Shown in pieces: positions 32,751 to 44,124 of a stretch of DNA of 64,000 bases; the stretch's first letter is position 1; each line of letters opens with the position of its first letter. The stretch is from Glebionis coronaria (taxonomy: Eukaryota; Streptophyta; Magnoliopsida; Asterales; Asteraceae). The stretch is taken from the NCBI GenBank assembly GCA_025667525.1, contig CM046876.1, positions 480,458,557 through 480,522,556 on the forward strand, given 5' to 3'. A program made the position numbers and the translations under genes. Below the pieces are notes generated by a model that worked only from the letters and a program-made list of their open reading frames with translations, was not told where the DNA came from and searched no databases.

Positions 32751-33872
32751 TCACACGCTAACGGAAGATGCAATGAACTTAAAGGTGTCCAACTTAGTAG
32801 GATCCATATCAGGAGCGCTAATTGATCTCAAATCATAGACCTCACGTATACTTTTTAACCCGATATTGTATTGTACAACCTTTCCAAATAATTCCATTAC
32901 GATGAACGAATCCTCTTCTCTTTCTCCCAATTCAATACTCCAAATTCTGGAACAATCCCACTTAGAAGGCATCCTCTCGTTTTCATCAAGCAGCATCATA
33001 ACATCATCAAGATTAACAACATACTTAAGTGACCATTCAGAGTATCTCTTCCTCATCTCGTAAATAGGCAAATGTTGGGTAAAAGTACCAACCAAGTACA
33101 AACTACCACAAGACTCGAACAGCTTAGAATTCTTACAAGGCTTCTTATCCCACGATGAAGGACTAAAAGGAGTAACCGCGACAATTCTACTTGCGTTACG
33201 CTCTCCAATAATCAACATGCAATGCGAAGTCTCTAGCCCATGAAAGATATCTTTCCAATATATTCCATTATCAAATAAATCACAAAACACATATTCCAAT
33301 TTAGGGGCACCACTCCAATTTCCTGTTTGGGAAGAATAAATTTTCACAGCATACCCAAGTCTAAGAAAAACTTTATAGTAAGGTGACTTTGTAGGATCAA
33401 AAGCCAATCTCATACCAGCAAGACCATATGAGAATTCAGAAAACAATACCTCACATTGCGGAAGCATCTTAAACACGTTAATAGTCGGGTTATATACGTA
33501 ATACTTTCTAGGCTTAATACAACATAAAAGCAAACCATTACACGAGTCCATAATAACAAAATCACTACCCGCCTCCCTAAACATGGTGTGCAATGAAAAT
33601 CTGGTGATCCTGGAATCCAAGGACACAAAATCATACCCAGATGATGATTTGAGAAAAAACCCAGAAGGGGGATCAATCTTTTGGTTTTTAAGCCAACTCG
33701 GAAAGAGATCAGGGGATTTAATGAGTGATAGCCAGTTTTTAGATACAAATTTTGAGAAATGACGTGAGATTAGAGGTAACCTTTTCAGGATTTCAATCAA
33801 AAGGTCGTCATGCGACACCACTTGATGTATAGATAAAGGGAGATCGTTGTCTTCCGTACATAGTTGTGACAT
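32751..33872 (-). CDS. F-box protein, At5g07610-like (373 aa), unit 1
   Basis: This is an intact single-exon gene. The F-box occupies about residues 20-58 (SHDDLLIEILKRLPLISRHF, then VSKNWLSLIKSPDLF) and would bind the SKP1 adaptor of an SCF ubiquitin ligase. An F-box-associated region follows: DSCNGLLLCC (109-118), YYVYNPTINVFKMLPQ, MRLAFDPTKSPYYKV, IYWKDIFHG, YEMRKRYSEWSLKY and GKVVQYNIG. It would hold the degradation target; the target is unknown. Length and motif order fit the family. Residue 182 is Gln, whereas unit 2 and pseudogene A have Glu, so this copy carries the derived base. The Met chosen is the first in frame and matches the start of pseudogene A. Upstream DNA is AT-rich with no obvious TATA box that I could fix. 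Confidence 0.9.
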   Translation of the reverse strand: MSQLCTEDNDLPLSIHQVVSHDDLLIEILKRLPLISRHFSKFVSKNWLSLIKSPDLFPSWLKNQKIDPPSGFFLKSSSGYDFVSLDSRITRFSLHTMFREAGSDFVIMDSCNGLLLCCIKPRKYYVYNPTINVFKMLPQCEVLFSEFSYGLAGMRLAFDPTKSPYYKVFLRLGYAVKIYSSQTGNWSGAPKLEYVFCDLFDNGIYWKDIFHGLETSHCMLIIGERNASRIVAVTPFSPSSWDKKPCKNSKLFESCGSLYLVGTFTQHLPIYEMRKRYSEWSLKYVVNLDDVMMLLDENERMPSKWDCSRIWSIELGEREEDSFIVMELFGKVVQYNIGLKSIREVYDLRSISAPDMDPTKLDTFKFIASSVSV

Positions 33873-34504
33873 ATCTCTGGCAATTGTTCCAAGGTAATAA
33901 AACCTCAGGTTTTTGCTGTTTAGGGGGTTTTGTGTGTTTTTAGCTGATTGTTACTTTATTTGGTTTTCATAGTCAATATCTATTTTTAGTGTGATTGTTA
34001 CTTTATTTGGTTTTTATGTCCGACCGTTAAATAACGTCCTAAAATCTACTATTTACCCCTTTGTTATTGAATATGGTTTGCAACAAGTTACTGTATATCC
34101 TCCAACAACAAAAGTATTCAATATTGTCACCGTCCGTTTCACAACAATCAGCCAACGAGCATGGAAAAAACAAAAAAAAACCAGCTTCAAGTACTTATCT
34201 AAACTCCAAGTCATTTGAAGAATGACGACATCACATAGTTATTTTATTAATTAAGTAAAGTTAAAAGCTTTGTAAAAACTTTTTATATGTTAGAATAAGT
34301 CATTAGAGGTAAAGGTTAGTGAAAATATGGTTTAACAAAAAGTTATGATGGTAATTTGCATTGTCACTTAAGAGTACATTGTTGGATCATAAATAATTAA
34401 AAAAATTAGTAGTACAGCTTGTTCCTCGTTTGCATTTTCTTGTTATGCAAATAATCATTATTGACTAATTTAAAAAATGCTAATATACAATAAAATACAA
34501 TTTA
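33873..34504. other. Upstream region of F-box gene B, no supported gene
   Basis: It likely includes the gene B promoter. The phrase gtgattgttactttatttggtttt occurs twice nearby (33945-34020) as a short imperfect direct repeat. A 75-codon plus frame (33991-34218) has no known relatives that I recognise. Confidence 0.5.
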
Positions 34505-35189
34505 TTTTTGCTTTTAACACTTGAAACAGTTACATACAATTGTTCATGTGTAAAAACATGATGTGAGGTGTACACACCTATTCTTGAAATCGATTGACCT
34601 TTGCTTTTGTTAATCGTCATTGGATATGATATAAAAATATGAAACTGTTTTCTGACGATCTTGTGCGGTAAAGGCTTGTGTCACGGAGTAACTCTCTATC
34701 TCGGAATGATAAAATACGTTCCAAAGTTTGTTTTGTTTAAGACTTGTGCACTAATAGCACTCCTTTGTAATTTCAGAAATTTTGATTTCGTCCCATTACA
34801 CAAACCATTTGCTTGATCAATGTTTCCTCAAAAACATTATTGGCACTTCTACTTTTGCGCTAGTATGTGGTTTGGAACGCCTGGGAACTTCAATCCGTTG
34901 ATAAAATCAAGTGAGAAAATAGATTGATCTACAACAACAACACGTTTGGTTTTGTCCATGTTGTCACAACTCAAATAAACAATTTCATCGCCTCGAAACT
35001 TCTCCAACAACTTCTCGTTATAGCGGTAACTTCTTCATTCGTTGGAGCAAGAATTTCCTTTTCTTGGATATAAGAAGGGTCATGGATGTTATCCAAAATA
35101 TTTGGATAAGTGAAGTCTATGATAGACGTTGTAGGGCGATCAACAATAGTATTTGACAAAAACATCAAACGCGGTAGGTTATTAACCAT
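34505..35189 (-). pseudogene. Helitron-type PIF1 helicase fossil, C-terminal part
   Basis: Read on the minus strand from 35189: IIDFTYPNILDNIHDPSYIQ, then EKEILAPTNEEV, the conserved block of plant Helitron Rep/helicase proteins. Further on, in broken frames, come GVPNH, NIDQANGLCNGT and MTINKSKGQSISRIGVY, followed by FTHEQLYVTVS. These are the helicase motifs near the C-terminus. Many stops and shifts are present. The helicase would unwind DNA during rolling-circle transposition. Neither the N-terminal Rep part nor the element ends were identified. Confidence 0.82.
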
Positions 35190-37040
35190 ATGAAACTTTG
35201 TTTGATTTCATCGAGGTTGTAGCGTTGTATTATAACAAAGCTACCTTCTTTTAATATTTCATTAAGGTTGTAGTGTTGTATTATAACAGCGTTGTATTAT
35301 AACAACGCTACCTTTCTTCAATACATCTTTGTATTTTTTTAACTAAATTAATTCTTAACGTTACTAGCATTCCTGTTTCCATCTATATATAGAATGCAAT
35401 CAATGTTAGCAACAATATACTATAACCTAATTATGATTCAATTATGGATTCAACTTACATGTTTATCCGTGATCACCAGTTTTGGTGATGTTCTTTTCGT
35501 ACACTTGTTGCACCTAACAACAAAGAATGCAAACACATAATGTAACATTATCCTTTAGAAAGCTTAGATTCTTGATATATCCTAAAACATATGTAGCCAT
35601 TAGTTTATAATGTCAGGAAATTTTCATAGTAATAAAGATGAATGTGTTGCGTATATTTGATCATATCAAGGTTGGTTTATATAGAAGTTTTTATAAACCC
35701 TAAAACCTAAAAACGGACAAAATTACATATAATATGAATGATTTAAAGCATGTCACATATCAATGTATAATTTAAATCATGATTTATTTTTAGAGGGGAG
35801 CGTATTGTGTTTATAATAAAATTAATGATTTTGATTCAGTTTATGTTCAAGAGAGTATGTTGTAAACGGTTACAGCATAATAGTATCAATATCATTAATA
35901 CTATGATTATCTTTCCAAATCATACCAAACATAAAAATATTAATTATAAGATGGTATTAAAAATATCTATAAGTTTACAAAAACTAAGGAAAACTTATAA
36001 ACATTTCATTTTTAAATATTTTTTTTAGAAAAATTTTAAAATTGGTTATATGTTTCTAGTTATTTATTGATGTATTTATTACACATTTAATGCCAAAGCT
36101 TTATGAACTTCAACAATTATGCTATTTAAGGACTGTTTTTTATTATTTTTTTTCAAGCTTAAATTGCTTATAAATTCTTTATCTTTATAAGAAAATATTT
36201 TTTTAAAGAAAATGTTAAAACCGGTTAAATGGTTCTAGTTATCTAGGAAATTGTATTTATTGCACAAAACTCCAAAGAAAAAAAACTTATACAATTATGC
36301 TATTTTAAGGGTGTTTTTAATTTTAGAGTTTAAAATTATTTTAGTAATAAGAAACTATAGATGTTACATGATATAAACATATCTAAATTTCAAAAACTTC
36401 ATGTCTCCTTCGGTAAGTACGATTTCTACATATTCATAATCCTGCATAATTAACTAGCATTATACGCAATAACTAAAAACAACAAGAAATTAAGAGTTGT
36501 TAAAATCTCTAACACTAAAGTTAAATTCTTAGTCATTGTTACTCTCCATTTGTCGGTTTACTACTTTTTTTGCTAAACAAATTAATCTAATACCTCTTAT
36601 AATAGTTAGAGAATAAAAGAAAAAAATATACTTAATAAAAAAAGAAACTAGTTGCCATATTGAAAAAGAAATTTATGATTTAGTGCTACTCAAGAAATGA
36701 GAAAATGAGATTAAGGGTTTATTCTTCTCTTTTTTTGTTCTTTATTAAGGCATCCAGTATGTTAGAACTAGCTTTACAAATATTTATAATTATTCCAAGT
36801 CATTAGTTTTAAAGCTTTTCTTTTTATAAACCTATTTCCGCTACACATAAATCCAATAAACATTATAAATATCACATACATCTCAAATGTATTAAATTGT
36901 GAAAAGGTACAAGACACAATACCTCTTTATGCCAAGTAAGCATGAAATAAGCTTTCAATATGGTTTGCAAAAGTTTAAACCTTTTCATTATATTATAAAA
37001 CTATGTTTAAACTATCATAATAGGTGCTCTTAGTACCAAA
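35190..37040. other. AT-rich non-coding DNA, probably Helitron-associated
   Basis: No gene. It contains a small inverted repeat near 35288-35312 (gcgttgtattataacaacgc) and two diverged direct repeats (36021-36140 and 36201-36320). It may be the rest of the Helitron. Confidence 0.5.
36021..36320 (+). repeat. Two diverged tandem repeats, period about 180 bp
   Basis: 36021-36140 and 36201-36320 share ggttctagttat-like, tgtatttatt, acaattatgctattt and aagg-tgttttt blocks in the same order. Confidence 0.6.
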
Positions 37041-40000
37041 GAACTAACGTCTAAATTCTGAGAAGACAATTGATGTGAGATTTTTGCTACCCTTTAGGGA
37101 AAGAGTGGCAAAATAGTGGTAAGCGTTAAGTGTCGGTTTAGGAAAACCGAGCACTAATGACCCAATGAAGTTCAAGTTCGTTTCTCAAGGAGGCTAGTGC
37201 GTTGTGTAATGAAATGATTAATGGTTTGTGATTATATTGTTATGAGAAGAGAAAATAGAAATGGGGGTAAGAAGAGAATGACGGTTACGTAGACGGATTA
37301 AACTAAGACGAAAAAGGCGTTCACGTAAAACCGTAAAAGCTACAAATTAAAAACTTTAAACCTAAAATTAATTAAAAGCTAAAACTAAGTCTAAAATAAT
37401 ATAAATAAGAATAAAAATCCAACAAAAATATTTTAAAACCTTTTATTAATTAAATATTCAATTTTAAATGCTAATTAAAGCCCTAAAATTAAATATAACA
37501 AATCAAAATGTCCAAAATATTATTTTATTGAACAAATAACTTACTTATATTATCTAAAGACTAAAAAGTATTTTTCCTAATTTTTAAAAACTATTTTTCT
37601 ATTTTTAAATCACTAAAAAATATTTTTAAACCAAAATAATTATAAAAAATAATAAAATAATGCCAAAAATACTTTGACACTTTTAAAAATCCTAATTTAC
37701 TCTAAGGAACAGTAGAAAAATGAAAAAGTTTGAAAAATATAAAATTTTTCACTAAAAGACAAAAACAGTTTGAATTTAAACCCTAATTAAACTAAATTAA
37801 TTCTAAAAAATAAATAAAAGGTGAAAAGTAAAAACTTTTTGAACTAAAAATCTTAAATATTTTTCTAAATCTATGAAAATTTTTAAAACTGAAAAATAAA
37901 TATTTTTGTCACTAAAAGACAAAAACAGAAATTAAAAAGTTAATTAAAAATGCAATTAAACCTAAAAAATAGCAAATGAACAGTAAATTAAAAACTAATT
38001 AAACTGAAAAATCACAAATTAAATTAGAAAAATAATAAAACAAATTTCAAAACCTAATTCCTAATTAAGTGCACTAAAGACAAAAAAAATCAAAAGACTG
38101 AAAGTGACATGTGCTAGGACTTTGTCCTTTAGCTGAGCAGGGGTAACTATTGTGCAAGCAGGGGGAACCTTTTTCCCACGGTTAGTGTAATTTCAAGGTC
38201 AGTTGACCTTAGAGCTTATGAAAGCTTGTTTTCTTGGATTTCTTTGGACAATAGGGCACCCCTACACTCAGTGGAGTGTAGGGAGTCAGATTAAACAAGA
38301 AAAGCAACAAGTCTTTCACACAAATCAAACACAAATAGCACCAATAGGTGACTGATATAGCAAGAGGTTTCTGATGAACAGTAACCTGATGCAACTTGCA
38401 CAATGATGAGTTTCAAAGCTTGAAATCTAGCACAATAATCAACCAAATGACATACAAGCTATACACAATCCTTAATGGACCTAATATCTAGCAGCTTTCA
38501 AGTTCTAATGGTCAAATTCACATGAAAATAATCAGAAAAATAGGTTTGCTGATTTGAGCTAGTATTATCTAATCATGAACATGCAAAAAGCTTTAAAACA
38601 TATCAATACTGAAATCCTAAGTTGTAAATGAACCAAACCTATCAGTACAAGTGTGTTCTAGCAGGCTTTGAACCAAAAGCTTAGCAAGAACTTCCCTTAA
38701 AACCCTAATCCAAACACACCTTTAACTACTGAAATTGAATTTTTTCAAACCAAATCAGATCAAATCCAAACCAAACTAAATATAACTTAATCTAACATGT
38801 ATGAAAACCTTAAAACAACATGAACAAACAGATTAACTAACAATTAGACCAATTTCACCAAATAACACAAATCACCAATTTGAAAACTGAAAACTGAGAT
38901 ACAAGATAGTTACCTTGTGGGACCCACATCCAGGCCCCACAATGGCTGAAAAGCCACCTCCTTACAAGCCCGGGCTTGTGCTGACCCTTTTTGGCTGTTT
39001 GAAATGAAGATGATGATGATATTTGTTCTTGTTTTGAACCTGCCAAAAACAGACAACCAAGAAAGGGGATTCAAGTTATATAAGCTTGACCATAAGCTGT
39101 TGTAAGCAGCTTATGGTGAACTTATATAATAGTAAGTAAAGAGAAAACCAAAGATTTTGGAAAAAATCTTTAAAAACAAATTTTGGAACCAACTTTTTGG
39201 ACTTTGTCACTTAAACAATCACCAATCAAAGCTGAAATACACACACACTTCCACTTTCACTTCAGTGTGTGTGGATTTCAGATAATACAAGGACTAATTT
39301 TCAGAAAACTTGAACTTTCCTTCTATGAAAACTTTTTAAACCTCAAACTAATGTGAACCTTGAATAACAAGAATAGTATGGAACTCAGATCATGCTAGGT
39401 TTTATACCAACTTTTAATAAAGAAAAAGGAATTACATTTAACAAAACACCAACTTTTATATATCAAAAAGGGATTACAAGAAAACTAGCAAAAATCTGGA
39501 ACAACTAAAATAGGGTACATGACACCCTATTTATACAACTATGATGAACTATCTAGAATGAAAGGAGTACATGAAAACCCTAGCACATGAATTGCCTAAA
39601 ATTTCCTTGGGTCAAACGAATTTCAAACTGGTCTTGTGCCATCTTGTGATTTTGCAGCAACCATGTGATAGCCAGCTGTCTTGGAGCAATCTTGGACGTT
39701 AAAAGTTGCTTTGGGTCCAAGGAGTGAGATCCCACCTTTAATCTTGTCTGGTGTTGGGGTTTGTGGAAAGGGACGTGAGCAGGGGTGGCTCCATAGTCAC
39801 ATGGGGATGTTGGAATAGGTTAAAAAAAGGTGGGTTAAGGTGAGAAAAGGGTGAATCACTAATCTGGACAAAATGGGGGAAAAACCCTTTGGATTTGGTT
39901 AATTAGGATCTGGGGAAATTAGGGTTTATGGGGGATTAGGATTAGTTTTAATCTGTTTTGGGGGATGGATTATTTAAATAATGTGTTTGGAGGGAAGCAT

Positions 40001-40638
40001 TTAAATAAACTGATTTATTAAGTTAAATCAGATGGTGGGGTGTGACGTGGGAGGGAGGATGAGGTGGTGAGTGTGATTGGGCGTAGGGTGTGATGTAGCA
40101 GTTTGATTGGTTGTGGTGGGTTTGAGTGTTTGACAAATATGGCCCCTTGACTCTCTTGATTCCTTCACTTTGTATTAAACAGCAATAAATCTTCATTCCT
40201 TTGTAAACAACTTTGGGCAGTTTACACTTTCAGTCCCTTGGTTTTAATTAAACTTTAGGCAAGGACTACAAATGCAATTTTATCCAATTCCAAGGGCTAT
40301 TCTTGAAATTTCTTCAAACTTTAAGGATTTTTCTTGTACAAATTACTATTGGAGGGTCATTTGTGACAAGTCTTCAAAGATGAGGGACCAAACTTGTATT
40401 TCTTCAATTCTTCAAGGACCATTTTAGAAATTCAGGATTTGGGTCCGGTTCATTGTGCGGCTTCGTTTCCCGTGTTCGTTTTTGATTGATTCTTGTGATC
40501 TTTTTGTCATTTCCTCAATGTCCGTACCTAAAATACACAAGCAACAAACACGAGCATATATTTGGCATATTCAATGATATTTAATGCATTTTAAGCCCAA
40601 ATTGGACGATGAGACTATGTATAAAAGCAGTCTCATCA
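37041..40638 (-). mobile_element. Non-coding DNA of a gypsy-type LTR retrotransposon (Tat/Athila-like)
   Basis: No protein domain is present, but the layout reads like the LTR and 3' untranslated part of a large gypsy element on the minus strand. A TATA-like TATAAATAGGG lies near 39520-39535 (plus strand ccctatttata). Next to the right edge in unit 2 comes the hallmark post-pol end (gagggcacggcaatag, then tagtatgggggag) at 63100-63140. Hairpins: 38259-38282 (ccctacactc/gagtgtaggg), 39091-39117 (ccataagctg/cagcttatgg) and 40608-40637. LTR ends were not resolved. Confidence 0.55.
40608..40637. other. Inverted repeat at the duplication breakpoint
   Basis: gatgagact and agtctcatc form a perfect 9-bp stem with a 12-base loop. 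Unit 1 ends one base later at 40638. The same repeat lies at 63069-63098 in unit 2, where it is not at a rearranged junction. Confidence 0.85.
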
Positions 40639-41119
40639 ACAATCAATAATTTGGGGTTTAAGAAATGGATTTAGGTTAAATAATTTATTATTGTAAAAAA
40701 AGTTTAAAAATATTTGCTTAGTAATAATCTTAACTGATACTCTGATTTTACTTGCGAACCTACAATCCCGAAACGTGTTAAAATATTGTAAAATATGAAT
40801 GAGATATCCTGTGATTTTGTATTCATCAATTTTAATAATTGATTAAACTTTGAGAATAAGTTTACATAATCGGTTTTAAATAAATAGAATATATCGTTTG
40901 GCTTTAAACAATGACTATATATGTTTAAATAAACAAGATATATCGAAATCACTTTAATTTTGGGTGTGACTAAGACAAGTTTTCACTATAAATTAAATCA
41001 CCATCTTCCAGTTTTAAACACTACACGCAAGTCGTCCGTGATCTTCCAAATAGCCGAATGAATTCGAGGTTGGTAAGTTAGACAGAGAGAGATGGAATCA
41101 GCAATCAACTCTCACGGGA
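40639..41119. other. 481-bp filler between the two duplicated units
   Basis: It is not part of either unit. Bases 40639-41047 (409 bp) are AT-rich and match nothing else I could see in this window. Bases 41048-41119 (72 bp) equal 9288-9359. No gene; an 82-codon minus frame (40704-40952) extends through AT-rich DNA and is not convincing. Confidence 0.9.
41048..41119 (+). repeat. 72-bp templated segment, copy of 9288-9359
   Basis: From aaatagccgaatg to ctcacggga the two stretches are identical in the same orientation. They diverge at once on both sides (41047/9287 and 41120/9360). The source lies in the 3.7-kb element, which may have other copies in the genome. Confidence 0.93.
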
Positions 41120-41252
41120 AATTCGTGTTTCAAATGGGGGGCATTTGAAAAAAACTGTCAAAATCGAAGAAAAATTACACTGTAATCGCGTCGTTTTGAT
41201 CAAGCTATGGGGGGCGCCGCCACCCCGGACCTAACACATAGGTCCGCCCCTG
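41120..41252. mobile_element. Truncated hAT MITE, unit 2
   Basis: This is the right 133 bp of the MITE at 18491-18779, ending ccgcccctg, followed by the target duplication cttgcatg (41253-41260). The left half was lost at the junction. Confidence 0.9.
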
Positions 41253-41915
41253 CTTGCATGTTAGAATTTCTTACACCAATATGATCCTTGATCAAATATA
41301 AGAATGTGTCTATGCTTGGTTTAGCTTAATTCAACCTCAAACTCAAGATAAATTGAAATTTGAATGTGTTTTGGTGCGTGGGTGGTGTTTCGGCAAAATG
41401 GAGAGAAAGAGAGAGAGAGTGGATGAAATTTTTAAATGAAAAATATGAGTGTATGTGTTTGTTTAAGGTTTATATATAGTGGGGTAGGGACCAAAGTTGT
41501 AATTTGGCAATAGTTGTGGCTAAATATATAAATAGTTAGCTAAAAAGCGGGAAATAACAATTAATCAATTTTCAAAATATTTACGGGGCTCGGGTTTCGT
41601 AAAGATACTTTTAAAAATTTAAAACGTACCTCAAAAATAATAATATCGACTCTCGACTCGACTTAACACGTCATTTAAAATAAAACCTCAAAAATAATAA
41701 AAATCGAACAACCGACAATAAAACGTAAAATATTTGGCATCCATCGACATCACGCTTGCTAATACTCCTTATACTTAATAAATATTAAATATAGACCTTC
41801 CAACATCGGTTTAAACTTAAACCTCCAAAAATAAATATTGTTCAAACTCATCCAAAAATTTCAAAAATAATCGTAAAATAAAATTAAGCAATGACCTCGG
41901 TTTTGGGTTGTCACA
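41253..41915 (-). repeat. Tail of the chromovirus LTR, unit 2
   Basis: It corresponds to 18780-19442 and ends ttgtcaca, followed by the target duplication aaaag. The TATA-like tttatatata is at 41469-41478, so the LTR promoter stretch is present without an element behind it. Confidence 0.9.
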
Positions 41916-41920
41916 AAAAG

Positions 41921-42642
41921 ACTGCTGGAACTTTGATACAGAAAAGCTGCGTTTTTGAATGTGTTGAATGAATGAAATTCAAGTTTAATTTATATGCTCT
42001 ATATGTCTTGGTCACCAAGACAGAATATTTGCTCCTAAATTAAACTGACATGAAAATCTGTTATTACTAACACAGATTCGCAAATCTTTAAATACACAAA
42101 ACAACTTTCTGTAAACTTAATTAATAAGTTTGTATCTATTCCTAAAATAGATTACAAAATCTGGAAGGAAAAATTCGAATTAGTAGAAAAAAATATACCG
42201 AATTTGCCCGCACCGAGGCAGATTTCAGAGCTGCATTCGTGTCCGCAGGTCGCGCGCTCATGCACAAGTTCAATAGTTTCGAACCCGTTTTTGGCCTAGA
42301 AATTTCACTTTCTGCACCCCCTGCGCGCGCGTAGGCGTGGGCCAAAAAACCCACAAATGAATATTGAAGGTAGAAATTAGGATTTCCTTATAAACATTTT
42401 CACTTCATGTTTCAAGCGATGTGGGACAAAATATTTTCCAAATATTGTGTTTCACGGGACTCACTTTGAGACACGATATCTCATTCATATTAACTACATA
42501 TTGGACATACTTTAGCTCGTTGCGAAGCTCTCTTCGAGGAGAACGCAAAGCTACTAAGTACTACGAATATATATAAGATATACATATATAAAATTATGTT
42601 CAAAGTATTGCAAAAACCATATTTTGCAAAACATTTCCAACA
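41921..42642 (-). mobile_element. Copia 5' LTR remnant, unit 2
   Basis: Duplicate of 19448-20169. It starts TGTTGGAAATG on the minus strand at 42642. Confidence 0.65.
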
Positions 42643-44124
42643 GAAGTAGTTGTATATTGCCCTGTTAATCACCAGGTAACATAGTGTTTCACTTAGCTCT
42701 TTATGTTTTTAAAAAGAAAATCTCACGTTCATCTTTAAGTTTGCTTATCCTCCTACATAATTGTTCAGTAACCTCTACTTAAAAATGGCAGGCAACTGCC
42801 AGGTATTCCTGAATGTTCTGGGTTTCTTGTAAAATCAATGTATTACCATAAAACTATTGTGATCAAATAACACACAGGTGTGTAATGAAGTCAGTTGGGG
42901 CATTCTTTCTTACCGAGACTTGCAACAAATGCAGAATATAGGCACATCTTATCAACCAGAGAATATATCAAACACTTCTTCTGTAAAGAACTTAATTGAT
43001 GGCTTTCCAATTATACGTGGCACTTTTAAACTCCTATCGACATACACATACGTCTGCATTTGGGTAATGGTCCAAAACTGAAAACAAAGTAGCTATTAAA
43101 AAGTTAACTACATATCGCCGAAATGTTTTTTTTTTTGCACAAGACCTATATCCATTTAAAGTTGATCTTTCTTAGAAACAATGTGTTTCCGCACAACAAA
43201 GCCTGACCCGTCCAGTCCTGCCTATATTGACACATTTATTTCTGATGCAACATTGAATTAAAAGAAAATGATTCGCGCTCTATTCACACCTCAACAGAGA
43301 AACAGAAAGTGAATTGGGGTTGTGATCCAATATTAATTTGGTAATAGAACTGTAAGCTCCTACTAAATCTTGCTAAAGTGTTGCTTATAACTTGCGATCA
43401 TTATTTTAGCATGTACAAGATAGCATCAACAACATGATAAGTTATCAATAGTGTACCAAAATAGTTTCAAACACATAATTACATTTCCATAATAAACAGT
43501 TAGATATACGTGTTACCAAAACCGACATTTAAAACTCTGTGTTACCAAAAACTACACAGCGCGCAAATCTTGTTTGATCACCCACTAATTTGCGTTGAAC
43601 AAAGTTTTTTGCTCGTCATATATATTTAGGATGATAGGGTATTATGCTGACATGTGGCATGGTGAGCAAAACTCTTATTTGCTCGCCGTATCTATTTAGA
43701 AAGACAAGGTCTGAGAGGTTGAAGATTGGGTTGAGAGGGTGAAGGTATTCGGTTTTGTTTGTTTCTTTTTAAAAATTCAAAGTTGTTGATATATCAAATG
43801 TGTAACAAATGCTCGCCCAACTGCTTTTTTTATATATTACATGATACGTCATGTGTGCCGTGCAAATGCAGAAAGCGATCAAATGCTTTTGTGCGCGGGT
43901 TGTCTTTTTTTTTGTTAATTATATTACTAATCACAGTGTCACATGTGGTAGTACGGCACGCGAATAAGGATGGCGAGGAAATTATTTGTGGGCAGAGAAA
44001 ATTTCCGTTTTGAAAAAATTAGGTCGTTTTTTAGGAGTAGAGAATGGTAAAATAAAAATTCATAATTAACGTTGTAATAATTTAACAAAAGATAGTGAAA
44101 TCATACCTGTAACAAAAAGCAAAA
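42643..44124. other. Non-coding 3' flank of F-box pseudogene A, unit 2
   Basis: Duplicate of 20170-21650 with one longer T run near 43130 and a G/C change near 43190. No gene. Confidence 0.7.

Larger units (their letters stand above)
18647..40638 (+). repeat. 22-kb tandem duplication, unit 1 (21,992 bp)
   Basis: It matches 41120-63099 from end to end in the same orientation. The shift between copies goes stepwise from 22473 to 22461 through a few small indels. By eye I found at least 17 substitutions and about 9 indels. It starts inside the MITE and ends in retrotransposon DNA. Everything in it (LTR tail, copia LTR, F-box A, LINE, SINE, MITE, F-box B, Helitron fossil) is therefore present twice. 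Confidence 0.97.

Noticed and set aside
34971..35189. Possible small host gene (72 codons)
   Set aside because: The protein matches the conserved helicase block of Helitrons and is followed by more helicase motifs in other frames, so it is a transposon fossil.
38209..39046. Small minus-strand frames of 64 and 63 codons in the retrotransposon-like region
   Set aside because: No known domain, surrounded by LTR-like signals and hairpins; no support as genes.
40704..40952. 82-codon minus frame in the junction filler
   Set aside because: It lies in AT-rich DNA, is rich in Ile/Tyr/Leu, and has no recognisable motif; most likely chance. It is not a new gene formed at the junction on present evidence.
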